Positions 8,624-17,150 of a stretch of 64,000 bases of DNA are shown here, piece after piece (the stretch's first letter is position 1; each line of letters begins with the position of its first letter). The notes under the pieces are model-generated. The model was not told where the DNA came from. It searched no databases and saw nothing but the letters and a program-made list of their open reading frames with translations. Location: NCBI GenBank assembly GCA_963803115.1, contig CAWDLN010000008.1:558001-622000 (forward strand), written 5' to 3'. Origin of the DNA: DATBGZ01 sp963803115. Lineage in GTDB: Bacteria > Actinomycetota > Actinomycetes > Mycobacteriales > Micromonosporaceae. The position numbers and the translations under genes were made by a program.

Positions 8624-11047
8624 TCAGACCGGGGCGTCCGTCCTATGTGGAGTCCGGGTGGCTGCCGCGGACACTGGTGCGACGTTGCACATCGACGCAC
8701 GCAGCGGCGAACTACCGCTGATCGGATCGCTGGGCGATTGTCGCAGGACCAGGTTGAGGTTGGCACTATCGGGGCCGAACGGTGGGTAGGCGGGCAGGTC
8801 CAGCTCGGCACAGGCTTGCCACCAGCCGTGTTGACCGCACACCACCTGCGGATCGAGGCTCGCATTGTATTTGGCCCGGGCGCGGACGCTGCCGTGTGGA
8901 GTCTCGATCCGGACCCAGTCGTTTGCGGCGATGCCGCGCTCGCGCGCGGTCACCGGATGCAGCTCGACCTGAGGATCCGGGACGCGACGACGCAAGCTCG
9001 CCACGTTCCGGTGCTGTGTCTCGCAGAACCACAGCGACTTCGCACAGGTGAGGATCAGCGGGAACCGCTCGGCGAGGTCAGGCCTTGACAGCGGACTGGT
9101 GCGCGGCTCCTCGAACGCGGGCAGCGGCGGGTAGCCGTGGTCGAGCAGCACCTCCGAATACAGCTCGACTTTGCGGGAGGGAGTGCGGAACCCGCGCGGG
9201 GCGTCGCCGTCGAGCTCCGCGTACTTTCGGTGACGCGTCATCAGTGGTACGCGTATCCCCGCGGGCTCGGCGCGGAGCTGCTCGAGCGTCAGGCCGCTCG
9301 GGGCAAGCTGATGACGGAAGCCCGCGTGCAGGTCACCGTTCCAGAAATGCTCGCTGAGGCCGAGGCGGGTCGCGAGCGCGAAGACGATCTGGAGATCAGA
9401 GCGAGCTTCGCCGCGTGGCGGCACGAGCGGCGCCCGCAGCTGAACGTGCGATTGCGCCTCCTGGCTGACCTCGAATCCGATCCGCAGCGCCTCCGCCTCG
9501 AATGCGCTCGTCACCGGAAGCACGAGGTCGGCCTGCTCCGCGGTCGGGTTCAGGAACAGGTCGGCGTGCACAAAGAAGTCCAATGCCGCCAGCGCATCCC
9601 TTCCTCGCGCACTGTCGCCGTGGGCCATCACGAAATTGGCGCCGAAGTTGACCAATCCCCGCACGCGATAGGGGCGTCCCTCTAAGGCGGCGTTGTAGAG
9701 GTCCTCGCCGGTGACGAATTCGAACCGGGCCGGACCCAGGGGCCGTTGCTCCACGCCGATCGTCTTGGCACTCTGCTCAGGGCTCAGCAGCTCCGCGCCG
9801 TCGATGGGGTTGGTCGGCACGCTCGCGAAAAGGACATTGCCGCCCCGTGAGTCGAAGCTGCCGGTCAGCGCATACAGCTGGTTGATGGCACGAATGGTCT
9901 GGGTCGCGCCACTGTGTTGCTCGAGGCCGCTCCACGCATAGAACGCGACCGGGCGGGACTCCCAGAGTGTCTGGGCCGTGCGTTCAATGTCGCCGGCGGG
10001 TACGCCAGTGATCGCCTCGGCGGCGGCGGGCTCCATCCGGCGGCACCCCTCGGCGACCAGATCGAATGCCGGCCGGCACTCGCTGAACCCGCCCATCGTC
10101 GGTACGGTTCGGGTCCCGAACAGGGCGAGGCGGGCGACATCGACGGCGTGCCGCCCGGCAGTCGGGTCGTACGCGACCGGCTGTCCCGCCTCATCGTCCC
10201 AGACGACGTAGTGGGCGGGATCGTCCTCTGAGGACAGTTCGTTCGCGCGGAGGAATCGTCCGGTATCGACGCGGACGAGCAGCGGCGCGTTGGTCCACCG
10301 CCGGACGAAGTCCTCGTCGAACCAGCCGCGCTCGATCATCACGTGTGTCAGCGAGAGTGCGAGCGCAAGGTCGGTCCCGGGGCGCACCCGCAGCCAGTGA
10401 TCTGCTTTGGTCGCCAGGCCGACGCGGCGCGGATCAACCACGATAAGCCGCGCGCCCCGGGCGAGTGCCGCGACCGTGCTGGTCGCATGAGTGAGCCGCG
10501 CGACCGACGGGTTGTAGCCCCAGTAGAGGATGCAGCCAGCGTGTTCGAGATCCGGCAGGTATGCACCGGGCACGGCCGCCCCGTACGTGTACATGGACGC
10601 CAGGTAGCGACCCCATCCGCACAGTTCCATGTAGACACATTGGTTCGGGCTGCCGAAGGCCCGCCGCAGACGCGTCACCCAGTCGAGCGCGTCGGAGATC
10701 GCTGACGTCGACGGGGACGTCGTGCCGAATACGACGGACTCGGGTCCGTGGTCTCGGGCCAAGGCAAGCAGCCGCGCCGCAATCGTGTCCAGCGCCTCGT
10801 CCCACGTGATGCGCTGCCAACCCGGGTCGGCGGATCCCTTCGGAGTGGTCCGTTTGATCGGATGGAGCAGCCGCTCGGCGTGGTTCACGATCTCGGGCGC
10901 CGCTTTGCCCTTGATGCACACGGCTTGGCCGGTGGGGTGCGTCGGATCGGGACCCAATGCCACGAACTCTCCGTCGGCGATCGTTGCCCTCGCGCCGCAC
11001 CTCGAGACGCAGAGCGGACAGAAGGTCGCAACCTCAGTAGTGGCCAC
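8624..11047 (-). CDS. molybdopterin-dependent oxidoreductase (DMSO reductase superfamily)
   Basis: An 807-residue catalytic subunit. The N-terminus carries a [4Fe-4S] motif (Cys10, Cys13, Cys17, Cys44), followed by the pterin-binding repeats (WDEALDTIA; YWGYNPSVARLTHATS; VVDPRR) and a C-terminal MopB domain with the segment ANDWVRIETPHG. Cys143 in ELCGW is the likely molybdenum ligand. The substrate is unknown; distant relatives include nitrate, formate and thiosulfate/polysulfide enzymes. There is no Tat signal and no neighbouring electron-transfer subunit, so it is probably a cytoplasmic stand-alone enzyme. The GTG at 11047 is chosen because the Fe-S motif begins nine codons later and longer frames would run into the divergent alkB gene. 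Confidence 0.9.
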   Translation of the reverse strand: MATTEVATFCPLCVSRCGARATIADGEFVALGPDPTHPTGQAVCIKGKAAPEIVNHAERLLHPIKRTTPKGSADPGWQRITWDEALDTIAARLLALARDHGPESVVFGTTSPSTSAISDALDWVTRLRRAFGSPNQCVYMELCGWGRYLASMYTYGAAVPGAYLPDLEHAGCILYWGYNPSVARLTHATSTVAALARGARLIVVDPRRVGLATKADHWLRVRPGTDLALALSLTHVMIERGWFDEDFVRRWTNAPLLVRVDTGRFLRANELSSEDDPAHYVVWDDEAGQPVAYDPTAGRHAVDVARLALFGTRTVPTMGGFSECRPAFDLVAEGCRRMEPAAAEAITGVPAGDIERTAQTLWESRPVAFYAWSGLEQHSGATQTIRAINQLYALTGSFDSRGGNVLFASVPTNPIDGAELLSPEQSAKTIGVEQRPLGPARFEFVTGEDLYNAALEGRPYRVRGLVNFGANFVMAHGDSARGRDALAALDFFVHADLFLNPTAEQADLVLPVTSAFEAEALRIGFEVSQEAQSHVQLRAPLVPPRGEARSDLQIVFALATRLGLSEHFWNGDLHAGFRHQLAPSGLTLEQLRAEPAGIRVPLMTRHRKYAELDGDAPRGFRTPSRKVELYSEVLLDHGYPPLPAFEEPRTSPLSRPDLAERFPLILTCAKSLWFCETQHRNVASLRRRVPDPQVELHPVTARERGIAANDWVRIETPHGSVRARAKYNASLDPQVVCGQHGWWQACAELDLPAYPPFGPDSANLNLVLRQSPSDPISGSSPLRASMCNVAPVSAAATRTPHRTDAPV

Positions 11048-11107
11048 CTCCCGATAGTACGGACGAACCGAGCCGCTGTTGATTGGCACGCGCGTTCGAG
11101 CCCGGTG

Positions 11108-11113
11108 TAGGGT
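11108..11113 (+). promoter_or_regulatory. candidate -10 box, leaderless alkB transcript
   Basis: TAGGGT lies seven bases before the ATG of the AlkB-like gene, the distance expected for a transcript starting at the start codon. No -35 match is evident. Confidence 0.35.
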
Positions 11114-11120
11114 GGATTCC

Positions 11121-11741
11121 ATGTACCAACCCTCGATGTTCGATACGGACGCGCCGGATGCGTACCTCGATTCACTCGCCGGGGTCCAGCGCGGCACCCT
11201 TTCGCGCGGCGCATGGGTCGATCGATTCTCCGGCTGGGCGCACGGATCCGACGACATCCTCAACACTCTCCTGCGAGTCGTGCCGTGGCGCGCCGAACGC
11301 AGGGTGATGTACGACCAGAACGTCGACGTACCGCGGCTGCTGTGTTGGTACGGAGCCGACGACGAGCTACCGCACCCGGTTCTCAAAACAGCGCGGGACA
11401 TGTTGAACCGACGCTATGAACCCGAGCTTGGGGAGCCGTTTGTGACCGCTGGCATGTGCCTCTACCGCGACGGCCGGGACAGCGTGGCGTGGCACGGGGA
11501 CACGATCGGACGCGGTGCGCACGTCGACACGATGGTCGCGATCGTCTCCTTCGGGTCACCGCGTTACCTGCACCTGCGGCCACGCGGAGGTGGCCAGAGC
11601 CTGAAGTTCCCGCTCGGGCACGGCGATCTCATCGTGATGGGCGGTTCCTGCCAACGAACGTGGGAGCACGCGATCCCGAAGACCGCGCGCCCGGTCGGGC
11701 CGAGAGTGAGCGTGCAGTTCCGACCGGCTGGGGTGAGCTGA
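11121..11741 (+). CDS. AlkB-like alpha-ketoglutarate-dependent dioxygenase
   Basis: A 206-residue Fe(II)/2-oxoglutarate dioxygenase of the AlkB family. The iron ligands are His125 and Asp127 (WHGDTIG) and His183 (TWEHAIPK), and 2-oxoglutarate is held by Arg195 and Arg201 in PRVSVQFR. Members remove alkyl groups from DNA or RNA bases; length and layout fit DNA repair types related to ALKBH2/3. The ATG at 11121 is preferred over a TTG 42 bases upstream, which would overlap the divergent oxidoreductase promoter. It ends 12 bases from the convergent AAA+ gene. Confidence 0.9.
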   Translation: MYQPSMFDTDAPDAYLDSLAGVQRGTLSRGAWVDRFSGWAHGSDDILNTLLRVVPWRAERRVMYDQNVDVPRLLCWYGADDELPHPVLKTARDMLNRRYEPELGEPFVTAGMCLYRDGRDSVAWHGDTIGRGAHVDTMVAIVSFGSPRYLHLRPRGGGQSLKFPLGHGDLIVMGGSCQRTWEHAIPKTARPVGPRVSVQFRPAGVS

Positions 11742-11753
11742 CCCAGACGGTGG

Positions 11754-13238
11754 TTAGGGGTCGCTACGGATGATCATCGACGATGCGGGGCCGCTTTTCG
11801 GAAAGCCGGGAAAGACTGCGGGCGGCATGACCCCGCCCCGTGGGGAGGCTGGCGATGGCTCGGACGAGACGGCCCCGAGGAGCCGCTGAGCCAGTTCACC
11901 CCCGAAGGAAAGGTCCTCGATCGCGCCGTCGAGATCGCCCGCCTCCAGCCGGGTAGGCCGGCCGGCCTCGGCCGCGCGAAGGCAGGCTTGCCGGAGCAGC
12001 TCCTTGACATAGGCGGGGCTGACGCCGGCGCAGCGCGTCACATATGGCTCCCAATCGATGCCGGTCGTCTCGAGTCCGTGCGAGTACAGCTCGAAAAGCC
12101 GGCGGCGGCCTTCAGCGTCGGGGGTTGGGAGTTCGACACTGAGGTCCACCCGCCCGGGGCGAAGTGCCAGCGCGGGCTCGAGCAGATCGGCGCGGTTGGT
12201 GGTCAGCAGATATATGACGTCGGTGTCATCGCGCAAGCCGTCCATCTCGTTGAGGAGCTCGAATAGCAATGACTGGTTGGCGGCGCGACCGTACATCGTG
12301 CGTTCCTCGGCAATCAGGTCGACGTCCTCGAGCACGACCATGCTGGGAGCGAGCCGTCGAGCCAGGGTCGAGACCGCGCCCAGCGCACCGAGCGCACCGC
12401 CGGTGAGCAGCAGCACCGTACGGTTGGGCAGCCGGGAGCAGAGATAGCGCACGGTGAGTGTCTTGCCCACGCCCGGCGGGCCGTACAGCAGCACGCCACG
12501 GCGCAGCGAGCGTCCCGACGCGCGAAGGTCCTCGGCATAGTTGGAGAAGACGACCGCGTGCCGCTCGATCCGGTCGAGGATGCCGTCCGGGAGAACCACA
12601 TCCGATCGCTGCACGGGGGTGCGCTCGTGGAAGGTCAGGACGGCGTTCGGACCGCGCGGACCGAACATGTGCCCGGTCGACAGTGACAGGACGTGGCCAC
12701 GGTAGACATCGAGCCGTTCCATGCCGTCGCGCAGCCGCGCGAGAACGACCTCGGCCGCTTGCGTGTCGAGCGCGCTGACTTCGACCCGCAGGCTGCTATC
12801 CGGCCGGTCGCTTTGCGCGCCGGAGACAAATACGGCCGAGGGCGTACCGTCCTGCTCGCGGACGAGAAAAAGGCCCGACTGTACGCACGGCAGCACCTCG
12901 CCTCCCGCCAGGTGCACGTTGACCCAGTCCACCGGGCCCTCGCTGAGGTGCGTGGTCGAGAGCAGGTCGGAGTACGCGGTGTTCATGAATCGCTTGTTCG
13001 GCCCCGCGAGTCCGGTCTGCTCGTACGCCCGGCCGGGCTCCTCGAGCAGCTCGTTCAGGGCGCGCTGCAGGGTCGGGTGCTCGTAGGACGCGAAGTCCTC
13101 GGCCAGGACGGGCAGGGTTCGGGCGTCCGTACCGAAATGCGCATTGATCCGATCCAGCAACGGGCTCGGCCTGACGCTGGTGTTGACCGCATCCAGGAAC
13201 GCCCGGAAGGATTCGGCAAATTCCTCCACCGAAGGCAC
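11754..13238 (-). CDS. AAA+ ATPase, ftsH/CDC48-like single AAA module
   Basis: A 494-residue protein. Residues 1-240 form a novel-looking N-terminal region without a recognisable motif. The AAA module has Walker A GPPGVGKT (253-260), Walker B MVVLEDVD, sensor 1 LLTTNRADLL and an arginine-finger segment LALRPGRVDLSVELP as in classic AAA proteins. A Pro/Ser-rich tail ends the protein. There is no protease domain or membrane segment, so it is likely a soluble remodeller or chaperone of unknown client. The start is GTG at 13238. It is convergent with alkB and divergent from the rhodanese gene. Confidence 0.88.
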   Translation of the reverse strand: MPSVEEFAESFRAFLDAVNTSVRPSPLLDRINAHFGTDARTLPVLAEDFASYEHPTLQRALNELLEEPGRAYEQTGLAGPNKRFMNTAYSDLLSTTHLSEGPVDWVNVHLAGGEVLPCVQSGLFLVREQDGTPSAVFVSGAQSDRPDSSLRVEVSALDTQAAEVVLARLRDGMERLDVYRGHVLSLSTGHMFGPRGPNAVLTFHERTPVQRSDVVLPDGILDRIERHAVVFSNYAEDLRASGRSLRRGVLLYGPPGVGKTLTVRYLCSRLPNRTVLLLTGGALGALGAVSTLARRLAPSMVVLEDVDLIAEERTMYGRAANQSLLFELLNEMDGLRDDTDVIYLLTTNRADLLEPALALRPGRVDLSVELPTPDAEGRRRLFELYSHGLETTGIDWEPYVTRCAGVSPAYVKELLRQACLRAAEAGRPTRLEAGDLDGAIEDLSFGGELAQRLLGAVSSEPSPASPRGGVMPPAVFPGFPKSGPASSMIIRSDP

Positions 13239-13332
13239 GCCAGCAGGCTACCAATGGCGGCGCTTTGAGCGGTTCCCGTCGACCTTTGGGCGGAGCATCC
13301 CTGCGGCGGCGCGGTGGTGTTCACTGGATGCC

Positions 13333-14163
13333 GTGGCCCTCATCGACGTACCGACGCTGGCCCGCCTCCTGGCCGGAGCGGCCCCACCCACGGTGATTGA
13401 CGTACGGTGGCGGCTCGGAGGGCCGCCGGGTCACGACGAGTACGTCGACGGACACATCCCGGGCGCGGCCTTCCTCGATCTCGACCGTGAGCTATGTGGA
13501 CCGCCGGGGGAGCAGGGTCGTCACCCGCTACCGGATCCGGTCGTACTGGAGAAGGCCCTCCGCACGGCCGGAGTACGGACGGGCCATCCGGTCGTCGCCT
13601 ACGACGCCGGCGATGGTCAGGCCGCGGCTCGGCTCTGGTGGACGCTGCGCTGGGCCGGACACGACTCGGTTCAGGTGCTCGACGGCGGATATGCCGCCTG
13701 GGTGTCCGCGGGCCGCCCGGTGGAACCAGGCACGGCCCTGTCGCCCAGGGGCGACGTCGTGGTCCGGCCCGGTGGCATGCCGGTGCTCGACGCTGACGCA
13801 GCCTCCAGCCTGTCCGTTGCCGGGACACTGCTCGATGCCCGGATAGCGCCGCGTTTTCGCGGCGAGATGGAGCCGGTCGACCCGGTTGCCGGCCACATTC
13901 CTGGTGCGGTGAATCTGCCCGCCGCGCAACTCCTTGACGACACGGGCCGGCTGCTCTCACCCGAGAAGCTGCGGGCGACCTTCGAGGAGGCTGGGGTACG
14001 GCCGGGCCAGGTCGGCGCCTATTGCGGTTCCGGCGTCACCGCGGCCCAGACCGTGCTCGCTTTGCGTCTGGCCGGGTACGACGACCCGGCGCTCTACGTC
14101 GGTTCGTGGAGCAACTGGTGCCACGACCGGCAGCGCCCGATCGCTTTGGGGGAGAACGCGTGA
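13333..14163 (+). CDS. sulfurtransferase with two rhodanese domains
   Basis: A 276-residue tandem-rhodanese protein. The first, inactive domain spans about residues 1-130 (VIDVRW, DGHIPGAAFLDLD, DAGDGQAAARLWW). The second, active domain carries Cys231 in AYCGSGVTAAQT, the persulfide-forming residue. Such enzymes move sulfane sulfur from thiosulfate or 3-mercaptopyruvate to acceptors. The GTG start is chosen because the domain begins immediately; earlier starts would overlap the divergent AAA+ gene. Its stop overlaps the start of the next gene by four bases, so the two are co-translated. Confidence 0.92.
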   Translation: MALIDVPTLARLLAGAAPPTVIDVRWRLGGPPGHDEYVDGHIPGAAFLDLDRELCGPPGEQGRHPLPDPVVLEKALRTAGVRTGHPVVAYDAGDGQAAARLWWTLRWAGHDSVQVLDGGYAAWVSAGRPVEPGTALSPRGDVVVRPGGMPVLDADAASSLSVAGTLLDARIAPRFRGEMEPVDPVAGHIPGAVNLPAAQLLDDTGRLLSPEKLRATFEEAGVRPGQVGAYCGSGVTAAQTVLALRLAGYDDPALYVGSWSNWCHDRQRPIALGENA

Positions 14164-15368
14164 ACAGCACCATTGTCTGGAGCAAGGAGCTGCTCGAGTA
14201 CGACCTGGGCGACCACCCACTCGACCCGGTACGGGTCGAATTGACCATCGAGCTCGCTCGATCGCTGGGCATCCTGGATCGCCCCGGCGTGAGCGTGGTC
14301 GCTCCCGAGCCGGCCGACGAGGCGGCGATCACCCGGGTCCATGAGCCGGCGTACGTGAACGCCGTCAAGATGGCTCCGGAGGATCCGTTCTTCACCGGTT
14401 GGGGCCTTGGTACGGGCGACGACCCCGTCTTCGACCGGATGCACGAGGCGAGCGCACTGGTCGCCGGCGCCACTATCGCCGCCGCGGAGGCGGTCTGGCG
14501 GGGCGAGGCGCTGCGGGCGATCAACATCGCGGGTGGGCTGCACCACGCGATGCCGGACCGAGCGTCGGGCTTCTGCGTCTACAACGATCCCGCGATCGCG
14601 ATCGCACGGCTGCTCGACGCTGGCGCCCAGCGAGTGGCCTATGTGGACGTTGATGTTCACCATGGCGACGGCGTGCAGGCGATCTTCTGGGATGACCCAC
14701 GGGTGCTCACCATCAGCCTGCACGAGACACCGCTCGCGCTTTTTCCGGGAACCGGCTTTCCGCACGAGACCGGTGGAAAGGACGCGCCGGGGAGCGCCGT
14801 CAACGTCGCGCTGCCGCCGGGTACCGACGACGCCGGTTGGCTACGAGCGTTTCACGCGATCGTTCCGTCGGCGCTTCGGGCATTCAAACCGGAGCTTCTC
14901 TTCACCCAGTGCGGCGCCGACACGTACGTACTGGATCCGCTCGCCGACCTGCGGCTGACCGTCGACGGGCAGCGCGCGTCGTACCTGGCGCTGCGCTCGC
15001 TGGCCGAGGAGCTGTGCGGCGGCAAGTGGGTGGCCACCGGTGGCGGCGGGTACGCGCTCTTCGAGGCGGTACCTCGGGCGTGGACGCATCTGCTCGCCAT
15101 CGTCACCGGCGACGCGCTGCCGCCGCAGACCCCGACTCCGCAGTCCTGGCAGGACTTCGCCCGCCAGCGGCTGGCCGACGCGCCGCATCACCGGCTGCGT
15201 TTGCTGGCGGAGGGGCCCGGCATTCCGACCGTCATGACCGATGGGGCGCAACCCGCGTACACGCCGTGGCAGCCCGGTGCGGGCGACGGCGTCGACCGCG
15301 CGATCGATGCCACGCGGCAGGCGGTCTTTCCGTTGCTGGGATTGGACCCCGCCGACCCGCGAGACTAA
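14160..15368 (+). CDS. histone deacetylase-like amidohydrolase (AcuC family)
   Basis: A 402-residue class I/II HDAC-fold zinc hydrolase. Motifs: GGLHHAMP (His128, His129), DVDVHHGDG (zinc ligands Asp165 and His167), SLHE, CGADTY with the third zinc ligand, and the glycine loop GGGGY. The closest known type is AcuC, which deacetylates acetyl-CoA synthetase and other proteins; acetylpolyamine hydrolase is the alternative. The GTG start lies inside the rhodanese stop (GTGA overlap), with GGGGGAG upstream. The ~70 C-terminal residues after the fold are not recognised. Confidence 0.9.
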   Translation: MNSTIVWSKELLEYDLGDHPLDPVRVELTIELARSLGILDRPGVSVVAPEPADEAAITRVHEPAYVNAVKMAPEDPFFTGWGLGTGDDPVFDRMHEASALVAGATIAAAEAVWRGEALRAINIAGGLHHAMPDRASGFCVYNDPAIAIARLLDAGAQRVAYVDVDVHHGDGVQAIFWDDPRVLTISLHETPLALFPGTGFPHETGGKDAPGSAVNVALPPGTDDAGWLRAFHAIVPSALRAFKPELLFTQCGADTYVLDPLADLRLTVDGQRASYLALRSLAEELCGGKWVATGGGGYALFEAVPRAWTHLLAIVTGDALPPQTPTPQSWQDFARQRLADAPHHRLRLLAEGPGIPTVMTDGAQPAYTPWQPGAGDGVDRAIDATRQAVFPLLGLDPADPRD

Positions 15369-15412
15369 CCGTGGCGCACCCTGGCCCGATTCACCGATCG
15401 CACTATGCTCTC

Positions 15413-15475
15413 GCGATCTTGGAGGAATGCGCATGGTTCGATCTCCGTTCACGCGCTTTTCTCCAAGGTCGCCGC
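15413..15475. repeat. dyad element, copy B (convergent intergenic)
   Basis: The left arm GCGATCTTGGAG...TGCGC (15413-15435) and right arm GCGC...CTCCAAGGTCGC (15451-15475) pair imperfectly. It matches copies near 6961 and 39164 in core (CTTGG, TGCGCGT) and position: here it lies between the HDAC-like and sigB stop codons. Confidence 0.78.
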
Positions 15476-15532
15476 GAGTCGTCGGCGTCGCCGTGAGCCG
15501 TGAGCCGTGGGCGGCGGGCCGGCCGAAAGGTA

Positions 15533-15565
15533 ATGCCCCGCGCCACGGCAGGTGGCGCGGGGCAT
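15533..15565 (-). terminator. intrinsic terminator after sigB
   Basis: A perfect 14-bp stem (ATGCCCCGCGCCAC and its complement) with a 5-base loop, starting 20 bases after the sigB stop on the minus strand and followed by a short T-containing stretch. It is very stable and well placed. Confidence 0.8.
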
Positions 15566-15584
15566 CCCCCCGAACAAGGCGGGC

Positions 15585-16649
15585 CTAGGAGGCGTAGGCC
15601 TCCAGGCGCTGTGCGCGCGACGGGTGGCGCAGCTTGTGCAGCGTGATCTTCTCGATCTGGCGGATCCGCTCGCGGGAGAGGCCGAACTCGCGGCCAACCT
15701 CGTCGAGCGTGCGCTGCCGACCGTCGTCCAGACCGAACCGCAGCCGGATGACTTCCTGCTCCCGCTGCGACAGTGTGGCGAGCACGATCGCGACGTCGCT
15801 GCGGAGCATCCCATGAGACACCGCGTCAGCCGGCTCGTCGCGAGGGTCGATCCGGGCCACGAAGTCGCCGAGGGCGCTCTCACCGTCCTCCCCGACGGCC
15901 TGGTCGAGTGAGACCGGCTCGCGGTCGTAGGAGATGAGCTCCAGTACCTGGTACTCCTCCAGGCCCAGCGCCTGGGCGACCTCGGCGACCGACGGCTCGC
16001 GACCCAGGTTGGTCGCGAGGTCCCGGCGTGCCCGCACCATGCGATTGACCTGCTCGACCATGTGCACCGGGATCCGGATCGTGCGCGCCTGATCGGCCAT
16101 GGCCCGGGTGATAGCTTGACGGATCCACCACGTGGCATAGGTGGAGAACTTGTAGCCCTTGGTGTAGTCGAACTTCTCGACCGCCCGGATGAGGCCGAGG
16201 TTGCCCTCCTGAATCAGGTCGAGGAACGCCAGGCCACGTCCCGTGTACCGCTTCGCAATGCTGACCACGAGACGCAGGTTCGCCTCGAGCAGGTGGTTCT
16301 TGGCGGCCCGACCCTCGTTCATCACGGTGTGCAGATCCGCGCGGAGCTGCTGGTCCAGGTCACGACCTTCGTCGTGGGCGAGGGTGAGCCGCTCCTCGGC
16401 CAGCAACCCGGCCTCGATCCGCTTGGCGAGGTCGACCTCCTGCTCCGCGGTCAGCAGCTTGGTCTTGCCAATTCCATTGAGGTACGCGCGGACCAGATCC
16501 GCCGAGATACCCCGCTCGTCGTCTGCCGCTTGCGGCTCATCGTCGATGTTGTTCAGGTCCAGCTCGGTGTCGGCTTCGAGGGCCACCTCGGCCTCGATCT
16601 CGAGGGTGTCGGTGGTGGGGCCTGTGATTGCGCTCGTCGTCGCGGCCAT
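15585..16649 (-). CDS. sigB: RNA polymerase sigma factor SigB (sigma-70 group 2)
   Basis: A 354-residue sigma factor with regions 1.2 (LVRAYLNGIGKTKLLTAEQE), 2 (NLRLVVSIAKRYTGRGLAFL; KGYKFSTYATWWIRQAI), 3 and 4 (TLDEVGREFGLSRERIRQIE). It lacks the long basic N-terminal region of the housekeeping factor, so it is the non-essential group-2 partner of HrdB encoded near 40 kb. It probably directs stress or stationary-phase transcription. The ATG at 16649 is chosen because GGGGAGG sits six bases upstream; a longer frame adds only low-complexity sequence. A strong hairpin ends the gene. Confidence 0.93.
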   Translation of the reverse strand: MAATTSAITGPTTDTLEIEAEVALEADTELDLNNIDDEPQAADDERGISADLVRAYLNGIGKTKLLTAEQEVDLAKRIEAGLLAEERLTLAHDEGRDLDQQLRADLHTVMNEGRAAKNHLLEANLRLVVSIAKRYTGRGLAFLDLIQEGNLGLIRAVEKFDYTKGYKFSTYATWWIRQAITRAMADQARTIRIPVHMVEQVNRMVRARRDLATNLGREPSVAEVAQALGLEEYQVLELISYDREPVSLDQAVGEDGESALGDFVARIDPRDEPADAVSHGMLRSDVAIVLATLSQREQEVIRLRFGLDDGRQRTLDEVGREFGLSRERIRQIEKITLHKLRHPSRAQRLEAYAS

Positions 16650-16819
16650 CTGACGCCTCCCCGGCTGAGTGTCATTACTCACGGGGACCAGACTGTCGCC
16701 TGCCGCGTTAAGTCCCGGTGAGGAAAGTCGCCGGTACGGCGGCAACGTGCCCGGTTAGCCCGATCGGCACCCTTTATCGGTGTGACTGCTGTCACATCAA
16801 CGCCAGAGGTGGTGTGGGC

Positions 16820-17063
16820 TCAGGCGTGGAACGCCGCGAGGCGATCGGCCTCGTCGTGAAGCTCCCGACGTACCGACGGAATCCAGCCACCTCCAGAGCC
16901 CGAGGTACATGGCCGGGGCGTACTGGGCCTGCAGCCCCGCCATCTGTTCCAGCACGGCCGGTATCGACGCCGCGCTGCGCTCGAGAAGGTGCTGTCGAGC
17001 CAGGAGGGCCCGATTGAGTTCGCGGGCGGTCAGGGTCCGCTCGGTACGGTCGCCGGCCGCCAT
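16820..17063 (-). pseudogene. winged-helix DNA-binding protein remnant (YcaQ-like), internal deletion
   Basis: From the ATG at 17063 about 55 codons encode the N-terminus of the winged-helix/crosslink-repair family (TARELNRALLARQHLLERS, LEQMAGLQAQYAPAMYLGLW). The rest of the roughly 370-residue protein is missing. In another frame the sequence ends RRELHDEADRLAAFHA-stop at 16820, which looks like the family's C-terminus. So the gene has lost its middle and the ends are out of frame. The original frame runs on to a stop at 16797. It lies between sigB and an MFS gene. Confidence 0.65.
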
Positions 17064-17150
17064 CTCGGCACGGTACCGCCTCACCGCGGGAAACCCGGAC
17101 TGCGGGAAAGCCGGTTTGGCGTTGGTGCGCGGGCATGGCAGCCTTGCACC

